A stretch of 64,000 nt of DNA from Streptomyces sp. NBC_01454 (lineage in GTDB: Bacteria; Actinomycetota; Actinomycetes; Streptomycetales; Streptomycetaceae). The stretch's first letter is position 1, and each line of letters opens with the position of its first letter. The translations under genes and the position numbers were made by a program. The stretch covers positions 1,116,001 through 1,180,000 of the forward strand of contig NZ_CP109460.1 of NCBI RefSeq assembly GCF_036227565.1, written 5' to 3'. Below, piece by piece: positions 59,337 to 64,000 of the stretch. The notes under the pieces were generated by a model, which saw nothing but the letters and a program-made list of their open reading frames with translations, was not told the DNA's origin and searched no databases.

Positions 59337-60899
59337 TCAGATCGCCCCGTCGTGACCCGCCCAGTACGGGTCCCGCAGCTGCCGCTTGAAGAGTTTGCCC
59401 GACTCGTCGCGCGGCAGCCGCTCCTCGAAGACCACCGCGCGGGGCACCTTGTAGCCGGCGAGCCGCCCGGCGACATGGGCGCGTACCTCCTCGGCGCTGA
59501 GCACCACACCCGGTTCGGTCTGCAGATGCGCGGCGAGGGTTTCACCGAACTCCTTGTCGGGGATGCCGAAGACCGCCGCATCGCTGATCCCGTCGAGGGC
59601 CAGCAGACAGCCCTCGATCTCGGCGGGGTAGATGTTGACACCACCGGAGATGACCATGTCGTTGCGGCGGTCGCTGAGGTAGAGGTAGCCGTCCGCGTCG
59701 AGATGGCCGATGTCCCCGATGGTGACGTAGCCGGGCAGGTCGGGCGCTTCCATGGCGGCGCGCCGGTCCGGGTCGCCGAGGTAGGTGAACCGGGGCCAGT
59801 CGTCGCCCGGTTTGAGGTAGATGTCGCCGGTGTCGCCGGCCGGCAGCGGCTTCCCGCCGGGGTCGAGGACCGCGACCGCGCAGGTGCCGGTGGCCCGTCC
59901 GACGGTGCCGGGGTGATCCAGCCACTCCGCGCTGTCGCACCATGTCACGGCGCCGGTCTCACTGCCGCCGTAGTACTCCCGCAGGACCGGTCCCAGCCAG
60001 TCGATCATGGCGTGTTTGACATGCGGCGGGCAGGGTGCCGCGGCGTGGACGACCGAGGTGAGCGAGGAGAGGTCATAGCGCTCGCGGACCTCCTTGGGCA
60101 GCCGCAGCAGCCGGACGAACATCGTGGGGACGACCTGCACCTGCTCGATGCGGTGACGGTCGATCAGCCGCAGGAATTCCTCGGCGTCGAACCTCGGCAT
60201 CAGCGTGATGTCCAGCCCGGCCGCGAGGGCGAGGACGGCGTGCTGGCTGGGCGAGGCGTGGTAGAGCGGGGCGGGGATGAGGGTGCGGCCGCCCGGAGCG
60301 ACCGCGAAGTACTCCAGGAACCGCTGCACCGCTTCGTCGAGCCGGTCCCGGGCGACCGGTTCGCGCAGTACCCCTTTGGGGCTTCCCGTGGTTCCGGAGC
60401 TGTAGATGACGGTGGGCGGGTGCTCCGCGGCGGCCCGGTCGAGCGGGGGATGACCGGCCAGCCAGCGGTCGAGCAGCGGATGGTCGCCGGAGGGGGCGGG
60501 CACCTCGAACCCGCAGGCGGCCGCGACACCGGCAGGGACGGCAGCCTCGATGATCCGTACGCCGTCGGGGAGCACCGCGCTCACCCCGGCCAGCAGGTCG
60601 GTGTGTGCGAAGACCACCTTGCTGCCGCTGTCGGTGAGCACATGCCGCAGTTCATGCTGCCGGAAGTGCCAGTTCACGGGCACCGCCGAGGCCCCGGCCA
60701 GGGCGGCCGCGGCGGTGATCTCCAGATGGGCGGGCTCGTTGCGCATCACGACGGCGATCCGGTCGCCCGGTTCCACGCCCGCGGCCCGCAGGCCGGTGGC
60801 GATCCGCGCCGCACGCTCGAGGAAGGCCCGATAGTCGCGTTCATGGCCCGCACAGCGGATGGCCGGGATGCCGGCGGCGGACGGGACGACGGCTTCCAT
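59337..60899 (-). CDS. AMP-forming acyl-CoA synthetase
   Basis: A 520-residue ANL-superfamily ligase that activates a carboxylic acid with ATP and CoA. The P-loop motif is YSSGTTGSPKG, the adenylate motif is YYGGSETGAVTW, then YLSDRRNDMVISGGVNIYPA, and the catalytic Lys is in LPRDESGKLFKRQLRD. The ATG at 60899 is chosen over one 11 codons upstream because GGAGG lies at ideal distance. The substrate is unknown; the layout is FadD-like. It converges on the hemerythrin-fusion gene with 30 bases between. Confidence 0.9.
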   Translation of the reverse strand: MEAVVPSAAGIPAIRCAGHERDYRAFLERAARIATGLRAAGVEPGDRIAVVMRNEPAHLEITAAAALAGASAVPVNWHFRQHELRHVLTDSGSKVVFAHTDLLAGVSAVLPDGVRIIEAAVPAGVAAACGFEVPAPSGDHPLLDRWLAGHPPLDRAAAEHPPTVIYSSGTTGSPKGVLREPVARDRLDEAVQRFLEYFAVAPGGRTLIPAPLYHASPSQHAVLALAAGLDITLMPRFDAEEFLRLIDRHRIEQVQVVPTMFVRLLRLPKEVRERYDLSSLTSVVHAAAPCPPHVKHAMIDWLGPVLREYYGGSETGAVTWCDSAEWLDHPGTVGRATGTCAVAVLDPGGKPLPAGDTGDIYLKPGDDWPRFTYLGDPDRRAAMEAPDLPGYVTIGDIGHLDADGYLYLSDRRNDMVISGGVNIYPAEIEGCLLALDGISDAAVFGIPDKEFGETLAAHLQTEPGVVLSAEEVRAHVAGRLAGYKVPRAVVFEERLPRDESGKLFKRQLRDPYWAGHDGAI

Positions 60900-61204
60900 G
60901 GTGCCTCCAATGAGTGCGACCTGGCCGCTCATTGAACCGTCACGTCCCGTTGTCCGCCAGGGTGACGAGGGTGGGCCGGCGGACCAAACGCCGACTTCCG
61001 GTCAGCTCTCCCGCGACCGGCCCCGCCCGTCTCAACCAGCGGGAATCACGGGGGTGCCGGGCTTCCAGCCGCCGACCGCAGACAGCCCCGGCCCCAGCGC
61101 CAGCCCCCACAGATCGTGGCGCGACGCCGCCGCGCCCGCTCGGGCGCCGGCCCCGCCCCCAGGGAAATCGCCCCAGGGGCAGGACCGGCGCAGGGTTCAG
61201 CTGA
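60900..61204. other. Intergenic stretch, no gene seen
   Basis: About 300 bases between the acyl-CoA synthetase start and the small gene's stop. Besides the promoter of the synthetase and a hairpin at 61144-61191, no feature is recognised. Confidence 0.45.
61144..61191. terminator. Hairpin after the small gene
   Basis: GCGCCGG (61144-61150) pairs with CCGGCGC (61185-61191), supported by an inner GCCCC/GGGGC pair. It lies just past the stop of the minus-strand 56-aa gene. Confidence 0.5.
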
Positions 61205-61375
61205 TCAGTCGATGCCGCGGAAGATATTGGACTCGGCGGGGTCGTCCTCGCAGCCGGCCAGGCGCACCGGGGCACAGCGGTCCCAGACTTCCAGATTGCG
61301 GACTTCCTTGATCCGGCCTGGCCGCTCGCCCTGCTTCAAGCGGGGCTGCTTGTGTTGAGCCTTGTGCAAAGCCAC
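61205..61375 (-). CDS. Small protein of unknown function (56 aa)
   Basis: A short basic-then-acidic protein (ALHKAQHKQPRLKQGERPGR, then IKEVRNLEVWDRCAPVRL and the tail CEDDPAESNIFRGID). GAAGGAG lies directly before the tandem GTG codons, so the second GTG at 61375 is the best start; the ATG at 61390 overlaps that ribosome site. No family is recognised. The defined tail, two cysteines and good translation signal suggest a real product. It is monocistronic and followed by a hairpin. Confidence 0.5.
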   Translation of the reverse strand: MALHKAQHKQPRLKQGERPGRIKEVRNLEVWDRCAPVRLAGCEDDPAESNIFRGID

Positions 61376-61624
61376 CACGCACTCCTTCATCGAGGTATTG
61401 GTCTGACGCGGTGGCGCCTTGTTTCACAAACCGGGAGGTCAGCCAAGGTTTGTGGCGTTCCCGCGACGGGCCAATGGTGTTGGCGTCTCCCAGAAAGGTC
61501 GTCCGTCGTCCCTCAGAGTAACTACGCCGCACGCGCCGCGCTCGACGTTTTCCAGCGAGAGGGTAATGGGACGGCAAGGCGGATATTCCGTCCCCCTTGG
61601 GCAGCGGGAAATCCGGGCGATTGT

Positions 61625-61638
61625 GTGATGTACGTCAC
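61625..61638 (+). promoter_or_regulatory. CRP-type binding site
   Basis: GTGA-N6-TCAC, in the wider context TGTGATGTACGTCACTC, matches the consensus of actinobacterial cAMP-receptor-protein sites. It lies 68 bases upstream of a plausible -35 box and 162 bases upstream of the LMF-type gene. Confidence 0.55.
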
Positions 61639-61692
61639 TCACCCGAACGGCCCTCATCGCCCCTGCCCGCGGTCACCGCAACGGCCCCCGGG

Positions 61693-61720
61693 TTGCTGCA
61701 TTCGCCCCACTCCCTACGCT
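61693..61720 (+). promoter_or_regulatory. Putative promoter of the LMF-type gene
   Basis: TTGCTG (61693-61698) and TACGCT (61715-61720), 16 bases apart, form a vegetative-type promoter about 80 bases before the GTG start. The 61391-61799 stretch holds only this promoter, the CRP-type site and the small gene's upstream region. Confidence 0.45.
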
Positions 61721-61799
61721 GAAGAGTGAGCGGGGATCCCGCCGTCGAGGCCGCGCGCCATGCCGCAGAGCGCGCGGCCGCAGTGCTACCCATGGGCGG

Positions 61800-63224
61800 G
61801 TGGCTTGGTTCTCGGATTCCGGTTACTGGCTGGGGCGGCTCGTCTTCCAGCGCACGCTGGCCGTTCTCTATCTGGTCGCGTTCCTCGCGGCGGTGCGCCA
61901 GTTCCGCGCGCTCATCGGGGCGCGCGGCATGCTGCCGGTGCCCGCGTATGTGGCGCGGGTGCCGTTCCGTGCCGCGCCCTCGGTGTTCCACTGGCACTAC
62001 TCGGACCGCTTCTTCGCCCTCTGGTCGTGGGGCGGGGTCCTGCTGTCCGCGGCCGTGGCGGCGGGTGCCGCGGACGCCGTCCCGCTGTGGGCGGCGATGC
62101 TGATGTGGGCCGCGCTGTGGGTGCTGTATCTGTCGATCGTGAACGTCGGGCAGACCTGGTACGGCTTCGGCTGGGAATCGCTGCTGCTGGAGGCCGGCTC
62201 GCTGGCGGTGTTCCTCGGCAATGCCGACACCGCTCCCCCGGTCCTGGTCATGTGGCTGCTGCGGTGGGTGCTGTTCCGGGTGGAGTTCGGGGCCGGGCTG
62301 ATCAAGATGCGCGGCGACCGCTGCTGGCGGGATCTGACCTGTCTGTACTACCACCACGAGACCCAGCCGATGCCCGGCCCGCTGAGCTGGTTCTTCCACC
62401 ATCTGCCGCGGCCCCTCCACCGGGTCGAGACGGCCGCCAACCATGTCGCGCAACTCGCCGTCCCGGTCCTGCTGTTCACTCCGCAGCCGATTGCCGGGTG
62501 GGCCGCCGCCGCGATGGTCATCACCCAGCTGTGGCTGGTGCTGTCCGGGAACTTCGCCTGGCTGAACTGGGTGACCATCGCCCTCGCCCTGTCGGCCGCC
62601 GCCCCGCTGTGGGGCGGGCCGTCCGCACCGTCCGGCGCGCCGCCGCTGTGGTTCGAGGTGCTGGTCCTCCTCGCCACCGCCGGCGTGCTCGCGCTCAGCT
62701 ACCGGCCCGCACGCAATCTGCTGACCCGGCAGCAGATGATGAACACGTCCTACGAGTCGCTGCATCTGGTCAATTCGTACGGGGCCTTCGGCACGATCAC
62801 CCGGGTGCGACGGGAGATCGTGGTGGAGGGGACGGCGGACGCGGTGACCGGGCCGGAGACCATCTGGCTGGCGTACGAGTTCCACGGGAAGCCGGGCGGG
62901 GTACGGCGGCTGCCGCGCCAGTTCGCGCCGTACCACCTGCGGCTGGACTGGCTGATGTGGTTCGCCGCGCTGTCGCCCGCCTATGCGCGGGCGTGGTTCG
63001 TGCCGTTCGTGGCGCGGCTGCTGGAGAACGACCGGGACACCCTGCGGCTGCTGCGCAGCAATCCGTTCCCCGAGGTGCCGCCAGCCCGGATCAGGGCCCG
63101 GGTCTTCCGCTACCGCTTCACGACGTGGCGGGAACTGCGGGAGACCGGAGCGTGGTGGCACCGGACCGAGGAGCAGGAGTTTCTGGCGCCGGCCGGGCGG
63201 TCAGCTCTGCACGGAAGGCGATGA
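61800..63224 (+). CDS. Lipase maturation factor-like (LMF) membrane protein
   Basis: A 474-residue polytopic membrane protein. The N-terminal two-thirds have five or more hydrophobic helices (RTLAVLYLVAFLAAVRQF, AMLMWAALWVLYLSIV) and the family stretch FRVEFGAGLIKMRGDRCWRD with DLTCLYYHHETQPMPGPLSW. The C-terminal soluble domain has MMNTSYESLHLVNSYGAFG and YEFHGKPGGVRRLPRQFAPY. These are clear lipase maturation factor signatures. In animals LMF1 helps lipases fold; the bacterial role is unknown. GTG start, with a promoter and a CRP-type site upstream. Its end overlaps the convergent TPR gene by 107 bases. Confidence 0.88.
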   Translation: MAWFSDSGYWLGRLVFQRTLAVLYLVAFLAAVRQFRALIGARGMLPVPAYVARVPFRAAPSVFHWHYSDRFFALWSWGGVLLSAAVAAGAADAVPLWAAMLMWAALWVLYLSIVNVGQTWYGFGWESLLLEAGSLAVFLGNADTAPPVLVMWLLRWVLFRVEFGAGLIKMRGDRCWRDLTCLYYHHETQPMPGPLSWFFHHLPRPLHRVETAANHVAQLAVPVLLFTPQPIAGWAAAAMVITQLWLVLSGNFAWLNWVTIALALSAAAPLWGGPSAPSGAPPLWFEVLVLLATAGVLALSYRPARNLLTRQQMMNTSYESLHLVNSYGAFGTITRVRREIVVEGTADAVTGPETIWLAYEFHGKPGGVRRLPRQFAPYHLRLDWLMWFAALSPAYARAWFVPFVARLLENDRDTLRLLRSNPFPEVPPARIRARVFRYRFTTWRELRETGAWWHRTEEQEFLAPAGRSALHGRR

Positions 63225-64000
63225 CCATGTCGCGGGCGTGACGCAGTCCGATCCGCCGGAAGTCCCGCTCCAGCGCGGCGAGTTCGGTCAGCGTCTCGTC
63301 CCGGTCACGGCCCAGGCGGGCGCGGGACTTGGCCAGTCCGAGCCGGGAGAGGGCCACCCCGCGCGGCTCCTGCATCTCGCGGAACTCGCGCAGCGCGACC
63401 GAGTAGGTCTCGCGCGCGCACTCGTAACGTCCCGCGCGGTAGAAGACATTGCCGCGCATCTTGTGGTTGTAGGCCAGCGCGCTCGCCAGGTCCATGGTGC
63501 GGCAGATCGCCTCCGCCTCGGACAGCAGTGCCAGCGCCCGGTCCGTCTCGCCCTGTACGGACAGGACGTCGGCGACGCCGCGCAGCGACCAGGCGCGCCC
63601 GCGGTGGTCCTCCGCGTCGGCGGCTATGCGGGCGGACTCCTCGAAGAGTTCCAGGGCCTTGGCGTACCCGCCGGTGTTGCGGTGCATCTGGGCGATGCCC
63701 GACATCGCCCAGACCGTGTGCCGGGCCTCGCCGTGCTGTTGGGCCTGTGCGAGCAACTCCTCGTGGAGTGCGGCGACCGCGGCGTAGTCGCCCTGGATAC
63801 GGCCGGTTTCGGCCAGGCCGGCGAGCGCATAGCCGTGGGCGAGGCGGTCGCCACTGCCCTCGGCGAGGGTGACGGCGTGGGCGAGCAGCCGACGGGCGAG
63901 CGGCAGGGATCCGCACTGCCGCGCCAGGGTGCCACCGCTCCACAACGCCCAGGCCCTGGCGCCGGCATCACCCGCGGTGCGGGCACTGCGGTAGCTCTCG
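63118..64000 (-). CDS. TPR-repeat protein, C-terminal part (5' end beyond window)
   Basis: About 293 residues of a tetratricopeptide-repeat region run in from the right edge without a start. Repeats such as ARRLLAHAVTLAEGSGDRLA, ALELFEESARIAADAEDHRG, ALALLSEAEAICRTMDLASA and ARETYSVALREFREMQEPRG follow each other at TPR spacing. In Streptomyces such C-terminal arrays usually belong to large ATP-binding regulators (SARP/AfsR- or LuxR-like), but the diagnostic N-terminus is outside the window. The last about 35 codons overlap the end of the LMF gene on the other strand. Confidence 0.75.
   Translation of the reverse strand, partial: ESYRSARTAGDAGARAWALWSGGTLARQCGSLPLARRLLAHAVTLAEGSGDRLAHGYALAGLAETGRIQGDYAAVAALHEELLAQAQQHGEARHTVWAMSGIAQMHRNTGGYAKALELFEESARIAADAEDHRGRAWSLRGVADVLSVQGETDRALALLSEAEAICRTMDLASALAYNHKMRGNVFYRAGRYECARETYSVALREFREMQEPRGVALSRLGLAKSRARLGRDRDETLTELAALERDFRRIGLRHARDMVIAFRAELTARPAPETPAPRSGATTLRSPAVPATS

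Overview
The window reads as chromosomal DNA of a Streptomyces-type actinomycete. Base composition is very GC-rich, GTG starts are frequent, and the genes include an ergothioneine cluster, Streptomyces-style secreted hydrolases with long Ala-rich signal peptides, a CYP102-type P450 fusion, a hemerythrin/F420-type fusion and a TerD-type fusion. No rRNA, tRNA or CRISPR array was recognised. Most of the window is ordinary chromosomal gene content, interrupted by one mobile region at about 15.1-24.9 kb.

Layout. 1-12.3 kb: a LodA/LodB-type quinoprotein oxidase pair cut by the left edge, a decayed LysR gene, a thioesterase, a secreted S1 protease, a TPM-domain membrane protein, and a three-gene overlapping operon (quinone oxidoreductase plus two acyl-CoA dehydrogenases). 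12.4-15.1 kb: a secreted GH18-type hydrolase and a long-form GAPDH gene (gap). 15.15-22.07 kb: a complete Tn7-like transposon with tnsA, tnsB, tnsC and a TniQ/TnsD-like gene, each overlapping the next by 4 bases. It has 25-bp terminal inverted repeats and a perfect 5-bp target duplication (GCGGC). It sits two bases past the gap stop codon and separates gap from a long hairpin that was probably its terminator. 22.3-25.4 kb: an SRPBCC protein, an SDR, a fossil IS end and a decayed IS5-type copy that has rewritten the end of a HAD phosphatase gene.

25.7-31.2 kb: two small proteins of unknown function, then egtABCD, whose products make ergothioneine from cysteine, glutamate and histidine. 31.3-36 kb: two different PI-PLC-type secreted phospholipases, a membrane-anchored trypsin-like protease and a FAD monooxygenase. 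36.2-40.2 kb: a self-sufficient P450-reductase fusion transcribed divergently from a PAS-LuxR regulator, with a perfect inverted repeat between them. 40.2-46.1 kb: a universal stress protein, dodecin, an amino acid permease, a secreted protein and a GH92 mannosidase behind a LacI-type operator. 46.1-52.8 kb: an EF-hand protein, a UvrA-like ABC ATPase, a ferredoxin reductase with a collapsed 25-codon ferredoxin remnant directly upstream, a CapA-like lipoprotein and an alpha/beta hydrolase. 52.8-64 kb: a coiled-coil/Mrr-nuclease/TerD fusion, a DUF1330 protein, a two-gene cassette of a 72-aa peptide and a 574-aa helical protein, a deazaflavin-reductase/hemerythrin fusion, an acyl-CoA ligase, a small protein, an LMF-type membrane protein and a TPR protein cut by the right edge.

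The strongest candidate for an undescribed system is the compact, cargo-free Tn7-like element. Its structure (TnsA-side end facing the gap 3' end, 5-bp duplication, insertion just past the stop) mirrors Tn7 at glmS and suggests that its large TniQ/TnsD-like protein recognises the 3' end of gap as a safe attachment site.
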